Shown here: positions 28,834 through 37,780 of the stretch, piece by piece
How positions within the stretch are numbered: position 1 is the stretch's first letter
Layout of the letters: each line of letters opens with the position of its first letter
Assembly (NCBI GenBank): GCA_003202005.1
Contig: QJJF01000007.1
Location: 177,054-241,053 of the forward strand
DNA: 64,000 nucleotides
Direction: 5' to 3'
Source of the DNA: Williamsia faeni
Lineage (GTDB): Bacteria > Actinomycetota > Actinomycetes > Mycobacteriales > Mycobacteriaceae
Notes under the pieces: model-generated
Seen by the model: only the letters and a program-made list of their open reading frames with translations
Databases searched by the model: none
What the model was told of the DNA's origin: nothing
Position numbers and translations under genes: made by a program

Positions 28834-28849
28834 TGTGATCTGAACCACA
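28834..28849. promoter_or_regulatory. Possible Crp-type site upstream of nuoA
   Basis: TGTGATCTGAACCACA differs at one fixed position from the mycobacterial Crp consensus TGTGA-N6-TCACA. It is centred about 115 bp upstream of nuoA. A TAGTCT hexamer overlaps nearby on the minus strand and could be a -10 element, in which case the site would be downstream of it. Otherwise this 266-bp region shows nothing I can name. Confidence 0.35.
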
Positions 28850-28993
28850 GACTACAGTCGGCCGGGCCTGCGGTGACACCGTTACGAGCCCGGTTGGCCG
28901 TGCCGATTTGTAATTGCAGTTATCTGGATCACTCATATAAGGACGCACCCGACAGGTCGGGAGGAGTGCGAGGCAGGGGGTCGGACGAGGGGG

Positions 28994-29413
28994 CTACGAA
29001 GCCGAACGCAGGACCGTGACCACGGCTTTGGTGAGCGCGAAGGGATCGATCGGGCGTGACACCACCGCCTCCGCCTGTGACCAGGCCGCCAGCCATCGAT
29101 CTTCGGGACGGCCGGTGAGGAGGACGATCGGCGGGCAGTCGTCGATCTCGTCCTTCAGCTGGCGCGCGATGCCCATCCCACCGGCCGGTGCCGCTTCGCC
29201 GTCGAGGATCACCAGGTCGACACTTCCGGCGTCCATCTCGCGGATCACGCCGGGGCCGGTGGCCACCTCCACGTAGAGGAAGGGGTCGAGGCCGTCGGGT
29301 GGGAAGTCTCCGAGGGCGGCGATGATCTGCCTGCGGGTGCTCGCGTCGTCGCTGTAGACGAGGACACGTTTGACATCCAGGCGATTGTTGGTGCGCACCG
29401 GTGATTCGGTCAC
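28994..29413 (-). CDS. Response regulator receiver-like protein upstream of nuo
   Basis: 139 residues; a stand-alone receiver domain without an output domain. RVLVYSDDASTRRQIIAALG gives the acidic pair after strand 1, VDLVILDGEAAPAGGMGIA the phospho-acceptor aspartate (about residue 80), and VLLTGR the Thr position. The usual lysine is not evident (VVSRPIDPFALT has arginine before proline). In M. tuberculosis Rv3143 is the same kind of gene at the same place. The GTG overlaps the stop of the MmpL gene. A role in coordinating complex I expression is inferred from position only. Confidence 0.8.
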   Translation of the reverse strand: MTESPVRTNNRLDVKRVLVYSDDASTRRQIIAALGDFPPDGLDPFLYVEVATGPGVIREMDAGSVDLVILDGEAAPAGGMGIARQLKDEIDDCPPIVLLTGRPEDRWLAAWSQAEAVVSRPIDPFALTKAVVTVLRSAS

Positions 29414-31536
29414 GTCGCCGATGCTACTCGTGCATCTGTATCGGCCGCAGGGGGTTTGGTCTTGTTGGCGGGCCACCAGAAGGCGCTCCGCTGTAGTACC
29501 GAGAGGCCGGGGACCAACATCGGTGCCATCACGAGCGAGGCCAGCAGGACGCCGATGGCCACACCGGCGCCGAGCTCCTGGAGGTTCTCGAGGCCGGTGA
29601 GCGTCAGGGACGCGAACGTCAGCGCGAGGATGGTGCCGGACGCCGAGACGGTGGGTCCGTCGTTGGAGATGGAGATCCTGGCGGCCTCGGCGGGCGTATG
29701 GCCGTTCTGGAACTCTTCCCGGAGTCGTTCGGCCAGCAAGATGTTGTAGTCGGTTCCGATCGCCACCACAAAGAGGTAGAGCACGATCGGGGTCGAGAAG
29801 TCGATGCCTTCGTATCCGGCCCCGTGCAGGAAGACGATGACAAGCGCACCGAGGGTGGCGGCAAACGTCAGGCCGACGCAGACAAGCAGGTTGAGCGGTG
29901 CGAGTACGGACAGCAACAGCAGCCCGAGGATGACGCCGACGATCACCACGGCGACCGGGAAGACCAGGGCGGTGTCGGAGCCCAGCTGGGAACGGACGTC
30001 GACGAGTGTTGAGGTCTGGCCGCCGACAAGCACTTCGGCATCGGGTATCGCGCTGTGGGCGGTGTCCCGGACCGGGCCTTCGACGAGGTCGAGCGCCTCG
30101 GCCGTATACGGGCCGTCCACCAGGACGACGTTGATGAGTGCGGCGGTCCCGTCCTGGCTGAGCTTGGGTGGCGTCACCGAGGCAACACCCGGGATCTTGC
30201 TGAGATCGGTGCTGAGCGTGGCCAATTCGTCCTGCGGTACCGGGCCGGGTGTCTTGACATACACCTGGGTGGGACTCAGCGCACCCGGCGGCAACGATGC
30301 CGACAGGGTGTTGAAGGCCTCCTGTGACGGTGTGTCGGAAGGCATTTCATCGAGCGTGTCGTAGGTGGATTTGTAGCCGGTGCTGAAGATCGCCAGCACG
30401 ATCAGCCCGGCGGCGATGGTGACCACCACGACAACGGGGCGGTGCCCGACGAATCGGCTGATCGGACCGAACGGCGACCGCTTCGGTTCGGGGCCCGGAC
30501 CCAGCGGCCAGAACAGGTGTTTGCCGAGAATTGCGCAGACCGCGGGTATCAGCGTCAGCGCGGTCACCAGCATCAGTGCGACACCGATGATCAGCCCGGG
30601 CGCAAGCGAATTCAGTGATCCGAGTTCGGCGAGGAACAGTGCCGAGAACGCTCCGATCACCGTCAGCGCCGACGATGCCACCACCCGTCCGACCACTCGG
30701 GTCGAGAGGATCAGGGCGTGGTGGTGGTTGTCGCCTTGCCTGAGCTCCTCTCGATACCGGAAGAGCAGGAACACGATGTAGTCGGTGCCGACGCCGAAGA
30801 GCACCACCACGAGGATGGCGTCGAGGGAGGTGCTCACCTCGAAGTCGAACAGTTCTGCGGCAAATGCGGTGACGCCGCGGACCGCGGTGAACACCACACC
30901 GATCACGATGATCGGCATGACCGCGATGATCGGGCTGCGGAACACCAGGCCGAGGGTGAGCAGGATGATGACCACGGTCGCGATCGTGATCACGTTTTCC
31001 GCGTCGTCGTAGGCGGAGTTGCTGTCGACCAGGATCGCGGCGTTGCCGGTCAGACCTGCCTGCAGTCCGGTGCCCTCGAGTGCCGTGGTGGCGGCCGTCC
31101 GGACCAGCGGCACCGCGTCGTTGACGATGTCGTCTCCGGGCTGACCGGCGAAGGCGACCTGCAGTGCCGCGATCTTGCCATCGGGGGAAAACGACTGCGG
31201 GCTGCCGGTGACCGCGGTGACGCCGGGGATCTTCTCGTTCTGCAGGGTGGTCGCCAGACCGAGCGCGGCCTGCTGGTCGGTGGGCGACAGGGCGGCATCG
31301 TCGGTTCGGGAGATCACCAGCGTGCCGGTCGCGCCCGAGGTGGCGGGGAAGTATTCGGTGCCCAGCTCCTGAGCCTTGATCGACTCGAACGAAGTGGGCA
31401 GGAAGTCCTGATTGTTTCCGCTGGTGTGGTCGTCGAGATCTGGCGAGAACACGATGATGGCCACCGCGACCACAACCCATCCCGCAATGACCCGCCAAGG
31501 ATGACCGACAACGATGCGCGCGATGACTGCAAACAT
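29410..31536 (-). CDS. MmpL-family RND transporter
   Basis: About 708 residues with the MMPL layout: TM1, a large periplasmic loop (about 40-170), five TMs, a second large loop (about 385-520), then five more TMs. The proton-relay segments VGTDYIVFLLFRYREELRQG and GTDYNILLAERLREEFQNG each carry the Asp-Tyr pair. It probably exports or flips a lipid or drug across the inner membrane. ATG 31536 is used; a TTG at 31557 would add seven residues. Its stop overlaps the receiver gene, so they form one operon pointing at nuo. Confidence 0.9.
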   Translation of the reverse strand: MFAVIARIVVGHPWRVIAGWVVVAVAIIVFSPDLDDHTSGNNQDFLPTSFESIKAQELGTEYFPATSGATGTLVISRTDDAALSPTDQQAALGLATTLQNEKIPGVTAVTGSPQSFSPDGKIAALQVAFAGQPGDDIVNDAVPLVRTAATTALEGTGLQAGLTGNAAILVDSNSAYDDAENVITIATVVIILLTLGLVFRSPIIAVMPIIVIGVVFTAVRGVTAFAAELFDFEVSTSLDAILVVVLFGVGTDYIVFLLFRYREELRQGDNHHHALILSTRVVGRVVASSALTVIGAFSALFLAELGSLNSLAPGLIIGVALMLVTALTLIPAVCAILGKHLFWPLGPGPEPKRSPFGPISRFVGHRPVVVVVTIAAGLIVLAIFSTGYKSTYDTLDEMPSDTPSQEAFNTLSASLPPGALSPTQVYVKTPGPVPQDELATLSTDLSKIPGVASVTPPKLSQDGTAALINVVLVDGPYTAEALDLVEGPVRDTAHSAIPDAEVLVGGQTSTLVDVRSQLGSDTALVFPVAVVIVGVILGLLLLSVLAPLNLLVCVGLTFAATLGALVIVFLHGAGYEGIDFSTPIVLYLFVVAIGTDYNILLAERLREEFQNGHTPAEAARISISNDGPTVSASGTILALTFASLTLTGLENLQELGAGVAIGVLLASLVMAPMLVPGLSVLQRSAFWWPANKTKPPAADTDARVASAT

Positions 31537-31736
31537 TCGAATCCCATTCGATGACAACGAATCTGGAACTGGTTGTGGCGACCGCTGCCGAATGTCGAGA
31601 TGGGTGTCGGCGCGCGAGGCAAATCTGACGCGGCAGAACGGGGCAATTTTAACGCGATTCCAGTCGGCGAATGAGATAATGGGGTATTCGGCTGTGGTCG
31701 GGTCTACGGGGATTGCAGGGTGGATAGGATCGCGGG

Positions 31737-32546
31737 ATGACTGCTGCGAACGATGTTGTTCTTGCCCGGACCGAGGGTCACGTCACCACCTGGACGCTGA
31801 ACCTGCCAGAGAGCCGCAACCCGATCTCGGGGGACGATGTGGTGAATCGCCTCGTGGAGCTGGTCGCCGCTGTGAATGTCGATCCGCAGACGCGCGTGGT
31901 CATCCTCACCGGCGCCGGCAGTGCGTTTTCCGCGGGCGGAAACGTCAAGGACATGGTTGACCGCAACGGCATGTTCGGCGGGAAGCCGCACCAGATCTTC
32001 CAGGGCTACCGGCGTGGGATCCAGCGGCTGGCGCGGGCGGTGTACACCTGCGAGGTACCGATCATCGCGGCCGTCAACGGACCCGCGGTGGGCGCGGGCT
32101 GCGACCTGACGCTGATGTGCGACATGCGCGTCGCCTCCACCAAGGCGTTCTTTGCGGAGAGCTTTGTGAAGCTCGGAATCATCCCGGGCGACGGCGGCGC
32201 CTGGTTGTTGCCACGGGCGGTCGGCGCCGCGCGCGCTGCCGAGATGGCGTACACCGGCGATCGCGTCGACGCCGCGACCGCTCTGGAGTGGGGCCTGGTC
32301 TCGCGGGTCGTCGAACCGGAGGAGTTGCTGTCCACAGCTCAGGAACTCGCCGCGCGGGTGGCCGTGAACCCGCCGCACGCACTGCGGGCCACCAAGCGCC
32401 TGCTGCGCGAATCCGGCCGGCAGGACTTCGACGGATTCCTGGAATTGTCAGCGGCGTTACAAGCTCTTTCGCATCCCACCGAGGACCATCGGGAGGCCCT
32501 GGCCGCCTTCAACGAGCGTCGCGTGGGGGACTTCACCGGAGAGTGA
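31737..32546 (+). CDS. Enoyl-CoA hydratase/isomerase family protein
   Basis: 269 residues with the crotonase fold. Oxyanion-hole segments: GSAFSAGGNVKDM (about 62-74) and AVNGPAVGAGCDL (about 109-121). The catalytic region SFVKLGIIPGDGGAWLLPRA (about 142-161) has Asp where the second Glu of true hydratases lies, so hydration versus isomerisation is open. The C-terminus follows the family pattern. It converges on the thiolase gene across a nested palindrome. It likely acts on CoA thioesters in beta-oxidation. Confidence 0.88.
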   Translation: MTAANDVVLARTEGHVTTWTLNLPESRNPISGDDVVNRLVELVAAVNVDPQTRVVILTGAGSAFSAGGNVKDMVDRNGMFGGKPHQIFQGYRRGIQRLARAVYTCEVPIIAAVNGPAVGAGCDLTLMCDMRVASTKAFFAESFVKLGIIPGDGGAWLLPRAVGAARAAEMAYTGDRVDAATALEWGLVSRVVEPEELLSTAQELAARVAVNPPHALRATKRLLRESGRQDFDGFLELSAALQALSHPTEDHREALAAFNERRVGDFTGE

Positions 32547-32553
32547 CCCGATC

Positions 32554-32617
32554 CGTGCAGGCTTTCCGCATCCACACCGGTGCTGCAACACCGGTATTCG
32601 GACGAAAAGCCTGCACG
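32554..32617. terminator. Nested inverted repeat between convergent genes
   Basis: Outer arms CGTGCAGGCTTT (32554-32565) and AAAGCCTGCACG (32606-32617) pair over 12 bp. Inside them ACCGGTG (32576-32582) pairs with CACCGGT (32589-32595) around a 6-nt loop. Symmetric on both strands, so probably a bidirectional terminator. Confidence 0.75.
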
Positions 32618-32646
32618 GACAGGGTTGGTCAGGTCGGCCTGAGAAC

Positions 32647-33813
32647 TCAGACCAATTCGAGGATGGTGGCGTTCGCCATGCCGCCGCCCTCGCACATCGA
32701 CTGCAGGCCGAACTGAATCCCGTTGTTACGCATGCGATGGATCATCGTGGTCATCAGGCGAGCACCCGATCCACCGAGCGGATGGCCCAGTGCCATGGCG
32801 CCACCCTCCGGGTTGAGCAGGCTGTAGTCGGCGCCCGTGGAGCGCTGCCAGCCCAGTGACACCGAGCCGAATGCCTCGTTGATCTCGAAGGTTCCGATAT
32901 CGTTGATCGACATCCCAGCGCGTTGGAGGACCTTGGCCGTTGCCGGGATCGGTCCCTTGAGCATGGTGATCGGGTCGGCGCCGACGACGGACACCGAGTG
33001 CACACGGGCCAGCGGCGTCCAGCCATTGGCTGCCGCGATCTCGCTGGTGGTCACCAGCAGCGCGGCCGATCCGTCGGAGATCTGCGAGGCATTGCCCGCG
33101 GAGATGACGCCGTCTTCTTTGAACGGGGTCTTGAGAGCACCGAGCTTCTCCAGGGTGCCGCCGCGTCGGACACCTTCGTCGGTGGTCACCACCGTGGTGG
33201 TCCCATCTTCGTTCGTCACCGTGATGGGCGCGATCTGGTCCTTGAAACGACCTTCGTCGATGGCCGCACCGGCGCGTTCGTGCGAGTCGAGGGCGTGCTG
33301 ATCGAGATCGGTGCGGCTCAGACCGAATTCGTCGGCGATCATCTCCGCGCCGATGCCCTGATTGAACTCGAAGTGGTTGTAGCGCTCACGGACCATCGGG
33401 CCGTACGGCTCGCCGTGCAGCCCACCGGCACGCGTCGCGCCCATGACGACCCGGGACATCGACTCGACGCCACCGGCAACGGCGATGTCGTAGTGTCCGG
33501 CGATGACGCCGGCCGCGGCGAGATGAACTGCCTGCTGCGACGAACCGCACTGGCGGTCGACGGTCAAGCCGGGCACCGATTCCGGCCATCCGGCTGCCAG
33601 CACCGAGTACCGGCCGATGGACGCGGCCTGCTCGCCGACCTGGGAGACACAACCCCAGATCACGTCGTCGACGGTCGCGGGGTCGAGGTTGTTGCGGGCG
33701 GCCAGGGCCTGAAGAACCTGTGCCGACAGGTCGACCGGATGGATTCCGGCAAGTCCGCCATTGCGTTTGCCCACCGGGCTGCGGACGGCGTCGACGATTA
33801 CTGCATCACGCAT
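32647..33813 (-). CDS. fadA: Acetyl-CoA acyltransferase (thiolase)
   Basis: 388 residues. It cleaves 3-ketoacyl-CoA with CoA. Nucleophilic cysteine in TVDRQCGSSQQAV (about residue 88), catalytic histidine in GHPLGGSGARL (about 345) and the second cysteine in CEGGGMANATI (about 377). The start MRDAVIVDAVRSPVGKRNGG is typical. It lies 49 bp after the acyl-CoA dehydrogenase on the same strand, so the pair makes a beta-oxidation operon. Chain-length or steroid preference cannot be judged by eye. Confidence 0.93.
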   Translation of the reverse strand: MRDAVIVDAVRSPVGKRNGGLAGIHPVDLSAQVLQALAARNNLDPATVDDVIWGCVSQVGEQAASIGRYSVLAAGWPESVPGLTVDRQCGSSQQAVHLAAAGVIAGHYDIAVAGGVESMSRVVMGATRAGGLHGEPYGPMVRERYNHFEFNQGIGAEMIADEFGLSRTDLDQHALDSHERAGAAIDEGRFKDQIAPITVTNEDGTTTVVTTDEGVRRGGTLEKLGALKTPFKEDGVISAGNASQISDGSAALLVTTSEIAAANGWTPLARVHSVSVVGADPITMLKGPIPATAKVLQRAGMSINDIGTFEINEAFGSVSLGWQRSTGADYSLLNPEGGAMALGHPLGGSGARLMTTMIHRMRNNGIQFGLQSMCEGGGMANATILELV

Positions 33814-33862
33814 ATGCGTTTCACTCCTGGATCAGTTTGTTGAGATTGACGAACGAAAAAGG

Positions 33863-35020
33863 TTATATACCAAGCGATTTCGCGATGATGGTCTTCATGA
33901 CCTCGCTGGTGCCGCCGTAGATGCGCGAGACACGGGTGTCCGCGTAGAGGCGGGCGATGGGGTATTCGGTGACGTAGCCATAGCCGCCGTGGAGCTGCAG
34001 GCACTTGTCGATCACCCGGCCGGCGCCCTCGGTGCAGAACAGTTTGGCCTTCGCGGCGTCGGGCACGCTGAGCTGACCGGCATCGTGCAGTTCCAGCGCG
34101 CGATCGGCCATCAGCACGATGGCATCGACGTCGGTGGCGCACTCGGCGAGAACGAACTTGGAGTTCTGGAACGACGACAACGGCTTGCCGAAGATGGTGC
34201 GTTCCTTCACGTAGTTGATGCCGTGCTGCAGTGCGGCCTGCGCGGCGGACGAGGCCTGCAGCGCGATGGTCAGACGCTCCTGGGCGAGGTTGTGGGTGAG
34301 GTAGTTGAACCCTTCGCCCTCGTCGCCGAGACGGTCGGTGACCGGCACCCGCACGTTGTCGAACGACAACTCGGCGGTGTCGGAGGCCTTGAGGCCGATC
34401 TTCTCGAGCTTGCGGCCCACCGAGAAACCCTCGGAGGTGGTGTCGACACACAGGATGCTCAGCCCCCCGCGCCGGTTCTCCGAGGTGCTGGACGCGGTGC
34501 GGCAGACCACCAGGATGAGGTCGGCGAGTGCGCCGCCGGTGATGAAGGTCTTCGACCCGTTGAGGAGGTAGTACTCACCATCCTCGGACAGCTTGGCCGT
34601 GGTGGCGATGTTGGCCAGGTCCGAGCCGGTGCCCGGCTCGGTCATCGCGATCGCGGTCATGATGTCGCCGGAGATGAATCCGGGGAGCCAGCGCTTCTTC
34701 TGCTCTTCGGTCGCGTATTCGACCAGGTACGGCAGGATCAGATTCGAATGCACCGAGTACGAGCCGAACGTGACGCCGGCACGGGCCGCCTCTTCGGTGA
34801 CGATCGCGGTGAACTTGAAGGAGTCCGAGCCGCCGCCACCGAACTCCTCGGGGGCCTCGATACCGAGGATGCCCAGCTCGCCGAGGCGGTTGTAGAACTC
34901 GCGGGGTGGATGTCCCTGCACCTCCCACTCGTGGTGCACAGGTACGACCTCGCGACTGATGAAATCGCGGACGACCTGGCGAAACGCCTCATGTTCTTCG
35001 TTGAACACCGTCCGTTGCAC
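33863..35020 (-). CDS. Acyl-CoA dehydrogenase
   Basis: 385 residues, FAD flavoprotein introducing the alpha-beta double bond in acyl-CoA. MTEPGTGSDLANI (about 131-143), the central FAD-binding strand domain and LHGGYGYVTEYPIARLYAD near 350 are family signatures. RIYGGTSEVMKTII near the C-terminus precedes the usual end. The GTG at 35020 is chosen because GGAG stands five bases before it and the length then fits the family; the frame is open further upstream. Forms an operon with the thiolase. Confidence 0.93.
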   Translation of the reverse strand: MQRTVFNEEHEAFRQVVRDFISREVVPVHHEWEVQGHPPREFYNRLGELGILGIEAPEEFGGGGSDSFKFTAIVTEEAARAGVTFGSYSVHSNLILPYLVEYATEEQKKRWLPGFISGDIMTAIAMTEPGTGSDLANIATTAKLSEDGEYYLLNGSKTFITGGALADLILVVCRTASSTSENRRGGLSILCVDTTSEGFSVGRKLEKIGLKASDTAELSFDNVRVPVTDRLGDEGEGFNYLTHNLAQERLTIALQASSAAQAALQHGINYVKERTIFGKPLSSFQNSKFVLAECATDVDAIVLMADRALELHDAGQLSVPDAAKAKLFCTEGAGRVIDKCLQLHGGYGYVTEYPIARLYADTRVSRIYGGTSEVMKTIIAKSLGI

Positions 35021-35128
35021 TACCACTCCATCCCCGGATGCCTGTGCGTCGGTCGATCCGAACGCCGTGCATGCGGCAACTCGAACATAGAGCAACCGGG
35101 GGATGGAGCGATAGGGCTAAGTGAACGG

Positions 35129-35575
35129 CTAGCCCAGCGGAATCTCGTTCATGCCGTCGTTCAAGCAACCCGACCAGGTCTGGAAGTCGCCCGCGAATCC
35201 GGGGCCGTCGGTGCAGCTGGCCGGGTCGACACCGTTGACTTCCACCGTGCCGCCGGGTCCGGCGATGCCGATCGACAATCCGGGATTCTGGCCCGTCATG
35301 TTCACTACGGCTCCGGGTCCGAGTGCGATTGCCGCCGGCCCGGAAAAGTTGTCGCCGGACACCGTGGCCACACCGCCGTCGACCGTGATGGCCAAGGTCA
35401 GGCCGGTCGGCCCGGAGCTGACCATGCAGTTTTCAGCGGACGTGGATTGTCCGGGCAGGCCTGGACAGACCGAGACCTGCGGAGCGGCGGAAGCGCCTGG
35501 TGCGGCCGCGAACGCGATGGCCGCGGCTCCGGCGGCAGCGAGAACACCTGCGGTTGTGCGCGCAATTCGGATCAT
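35129..35575 (-). CDS. Secreted small protein of unknown function
   Basis: 148 residues with a Sec signal peptide: basic start MIRIARTTAGVLAAAGAAAI, hydrophobic core, and cleavage after ASA (about residue 31). The mature part is Gly/Ala/Pro-rich with four cysteines (PQVSVCPGLPG, ENCMVSSGP, SCTDGPGF, WSGCLNDG), likely two disulfides. The ATG has GGAG eight bases upstream. I do not recognise a family; it resembles small exported actinobacterial proteins of unknown role. Confidence 0.75.
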   Translation of the reverse strand: MIRIARTTAGVLAAAGAAAIAFAAAPGASAAPQVSVCPGLPGQSTSAENCMVSSGPTGLTLAITVDGGVATVSGDNFSGPAAIALGPGAVVNMTGQNPGLSIGIAGPGGTVEVNGVDPASCTDGPGFAGDFQTWSGCLNDGMNEIPLG

Positions 35576-35667
35576 CGGAGTACTCCTCATCTGGTGCGGT
35601 TGTGCGAACACCTGGTATTCGCCGCCGCACCTGATGTGGACTGGTCCCGACTCGAATCTGTTGACCG

Positions 35668-36228
35668 TCAGTCGCCGGGATTCGAATCAGATTGTGCTGC
35701 AATCGCATCGAGCAACTGTTTGGCGACCCACTCCAGGGAGGCGATGTCGCGGGGCAGGCTTGCCTGTTCGTAACCGATGAGTAGGTACAGGGCCCAGTTG
35801 GCGAACCGGTGTGCCTGCTCGGGATCCCCCACGAGTTCGAGGGTGGACTCGTAGAAGATGTCGTACCGATTCTTGTCCACTGCCTCCTGGATCGGCCGGA
35901 CATCACCGCTGACGTTGCTCCAGGTCCGGATTGCGGCCTCGGCTCCGTGCGGGAGCGAAAGTCCGATCTGGACCAGCGCGCTCACCCGCTCGAACGGTCT
36001 CGCTATCGACCGGGCGTACTCCATTTCCTGGACAGTCCTGGTCTGGAGCCAGTACTGCAACAGCGCTTCGGTGTACTCGCCCCAGTTCTTGAAGAAGTGA
36101 TAGAACGATCCGGTTGTGACGCTAAGACTTTGGCAGACCTCGGACAGCTTCAGTGCGCCGTATCCGGATGTCGCCAGGATTTCGAGGCCGGCTTCGAAGT
36201 AGGCGTCACGTGAGGTTGATGTGGACAT
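35668..36228 (-). CDS. TetR-family regulator
   Basis: 186 residues. The N-terminal helix-turn-helix is at about 20-48 (LKLSEVCQSLSVTTGSFYHF), as in TetR/AcrR proteins; the C-terminal ligand domain is not recognisable. Its start lies three bases after the stop of the lipoprotein gene upstream, so the two are co-transcribed. Possible targets are itself, the lipoprotein, the divergent enoyl-CoA hydratase, or the acyl-CoA dehydrogenase operon downstream. Confidence 0.9.
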   Translation of the reverse strand: MSTSTSRDAYFEAGLEILATSGYGALKLSEVCQSLSVTTGSFYHFFKNWGEYTEALLQYWLQTRTVQEMEYARSIARPFERVSALVQIGLSLPHGAEAAIRTWSNVSGDVRPIQEAVDKNRYDIFYESTLELVGDPEQAHRFANWALYLLIGYEQASLPRDIASLEWVAKQLLDAIAAQSDSNPGD

Positions 36229-36231
36229 GGG

Positions 36232-36723
36232 TTACTCGATCGAGAATGCAATGGTGTCGCTGCCCATGATGCAGCGCGAGAGAACTCCGCGGGTTTGCGA
36301 GGGGCCGCAGTCCCAACCGTGCACCTGCTGAGCCTTGCCGGTGGCGATCATGGGTGCATATTCCTTGGCGATCTTCATGGCCACGGCGCAGTCGATGGAA
36401 CCGTCGCCGAGGATGACCACGTGCAACGTCCCATCCGGGCCGTTCACGGTGTCGCACCGCGTCCCTCCGAGGTCGGGCAGACGCTTGGATTCCGGAATCG
36501 AGGTGGCCGGCGGCAACGACGGGCCCGGAACCGCGGGTGCGTTCGAGTTCTGGGACACCGTCGAACCGGTCTTCGACGGTGTCGCGTCGGTGGCAACCGA
36601 CTGCGGCTGGGTCGATGTCGTGCCATCCGATTGTGCGGAATCGCCGGAGCAGGCGGACAGTGAGACAGCCAGGGCTCCGGCGACAACCGCGGCTCCGAGG
36701 AGCCTGGAGATTGCTGCGCGCAT
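36232..36723 (-). CDS. Putative lipoprotein
   Basis: 163 residues. Signal peptide with lipobox: hydrophobic AAVVAGALAVSLSAC ends at Cys 25, followed by a Ser/Thr/Pro-rich linker to about residue 80. A compact C-terminal domain follows with GGTRCDTVNGPDGTLHVVIL, GSIDCAVAMKIAKEY, WDCGPSQTRG and SRCIMGSDTIAFSIE: four cysteines, suggesting two disulfides. The pattern resembles small actinobacterial LppA/Lpq-like lipoproteins. Cotranscribed with the TetR gene. Confidence 0.82.
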   Translation of the reverse strand: MRAAISRLLGAAVVAGALAVSLSACSGDSAQSDGTTSTQPQSVATDATPSKTGSTVSQNSNAPAVPGPSLPPATSIPESKRLPDLGGTRCDTVNGPDGTLHVVILGDGSIDCAVAMKIAKEYAPMIATGKAQQVHGWDCGPSQTRGVLSRCIMGSDTIAFSIE

Positions 36724-36847
36724 GCGCCAACCGTATCGAACCGCGGCCGTTTGCCCGGGAACCTCCGAACCGAGTTCGTCGCGGACCCTGCGCTGATAGG
36801 AATCCAGTAGTTTGCTTGCGCACCGAAGACCCGGGGGACAACACCTG

Positions 36848-37639
36848 ATGAGTGATTCGTCGACAGACAGTGGGCCGGTTCTCGTCGATCATCGCGGCGC
36901 GGTGCGGCTGATCACCCTCAACCGTCCACATCTGCGGAACGCCATCGACTTTCCGATGCGGTACGCCCTTGCCGAGGCCATCGAACAGGCCATGGACGAC
37001 GCCGATGTCCGGGCGCTGGTGATCACCGGTGCGGGTGGCGCGTTTTGTTCCGGCGGAGACATCTCGATGATGGGCCCGCTGACCCCGGATCAGGCCCGAA
37101 CGCGACTCGAGGCAGCGCAGCGGGTGATCAGAGCGATCTGGAATGGCTCCAAGCCCGTGGTCGCGGCGGTGGAGGGCCCGGCGTTCGGCGCCGGTGCGGG
37201 ACTGGCGCTTGGCTGTGACCGGGTGGTGGCCGCTCGTGACAGCTCATTCGGTACCACTTTCACCGCCGTCGGCCTGTCCGGTGACATGGGCATTTCCGTC
37301 AGCCTGCCGGCCCGAATCGGACTACCTGCAGCCAAGCAACTGTTGATGTTGCCGCGGCGCATCGGCGGTGAAGAAGCCGGTCGACTGGGTCTGGCCGACT
37401 CGGTGGTCGAGCCGGGGACCGCTCTGGAATCCGCTCTGGCGGACGCGGACCGATTGGCGCAGGGCCCGCCACTGGCGCTGGCCGCCATCAAATCCCAGAT
37501 GGGCAGGCCCGAGCGCAATCGGTTCGATGTGCTCGATGACGAGGTCGAGAACCAGGTGGCGTTGTGGCAGAGCGATGATTTCGCCGAAGGTGTCGCTGCA
37601 TTCAAGGAGAAAAGGACGGCCCGCTTCCTGGGTCGCTGA
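36848..37639 (+). CDS. Enoyl-CoA hydratase/isomerase family protein (second)
   Basis: 263 residues, crotonase fold. GGAFCSGGDISMM (about 63-75) and VEGPAFGAGAGLAL (about 109-122) form the oxyanion hole. At the catalytic loop (FTAVGLSGDMGISVSLPARI) neither classical glutamate is present, so it may be an isomerase or a non-hydratase member. The ATG at 36848 follows a short GGGGGA stretch. Divergent from the lipoprotein/TetR operon across 124 bp, where shared control is plausible. Confidence 0.86.
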   Translation: MSDSSTDSGPVLVDHRGAVRLITLNRPHLRNAIDFPMRYALAEAIEQAMDDADVRALVITGAGGAFCSGGDISMMGPLTPDQARTRLEAAQRVIRAIWNGSKPVVAAVEGPAFGAGAGLALGCDRVVAARDSSFGTTFTAVGLSGDMGISVSLPARIGLPAAKQLLMLPRRIGGEEAGRLGLADSVVEPGTALESALADADRLAQGPPLALAAIKSQMGRPERNRFDVLDDEVENQVALWQSDDFAEGVAAFKEKRTARFLGR

Positions 37640-37679
37640 CACGTGCGCGGTCGCTGGTGACCGTGGCCCGGTCGACCGT

Positions 37680-37697
37680 CGGTGACGTGAGTCACCG
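37680..37697 (+). terminator. Short perfect hairpin after the crotonase gene
   Basis: CGGTGAC-GTGA-GTCACCG, 7-bp arms and 4-nt loop, 41 bp past the stop. No T-run. It could be a terminator or part of the operator region before the TetR gene. Confidence 0.45.
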
Positions 37698-37728
37698 ATC
37701 ACCCTGCGCTGTGACCGACCAGTCAATG

Positions 37729-37762
37729 TTGCACCCCGGAGAAAATTTGCAGAGTGGTGCAA
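37729..37762. promoter_or_regulatory. Inverted repeat upstream of TetR-MmpL operon
   Basis: TTGCACC (37729-37735) and GGTGCAA (37756-37762), a perfect 7-bp inverted repeat with a 20-bp spacer, ending 18 bp before the TetR ATG. A self-regulated TetR operator is the obvious hypothesis. Confidence 0.4.
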
Positions 37763-37780
37763 GTTCCGTATTCTGGGTAC

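Noticed and set aside
33761..35773. A 670-codon open frame antisense to the acyl-CoA dehydrogenase and secreted-protein genes
   Set aside because: High-GC shadow frame. It contradicts well-supported genes on the other strand and its peptide is Arg/Gly/Asp-rich without motifs.
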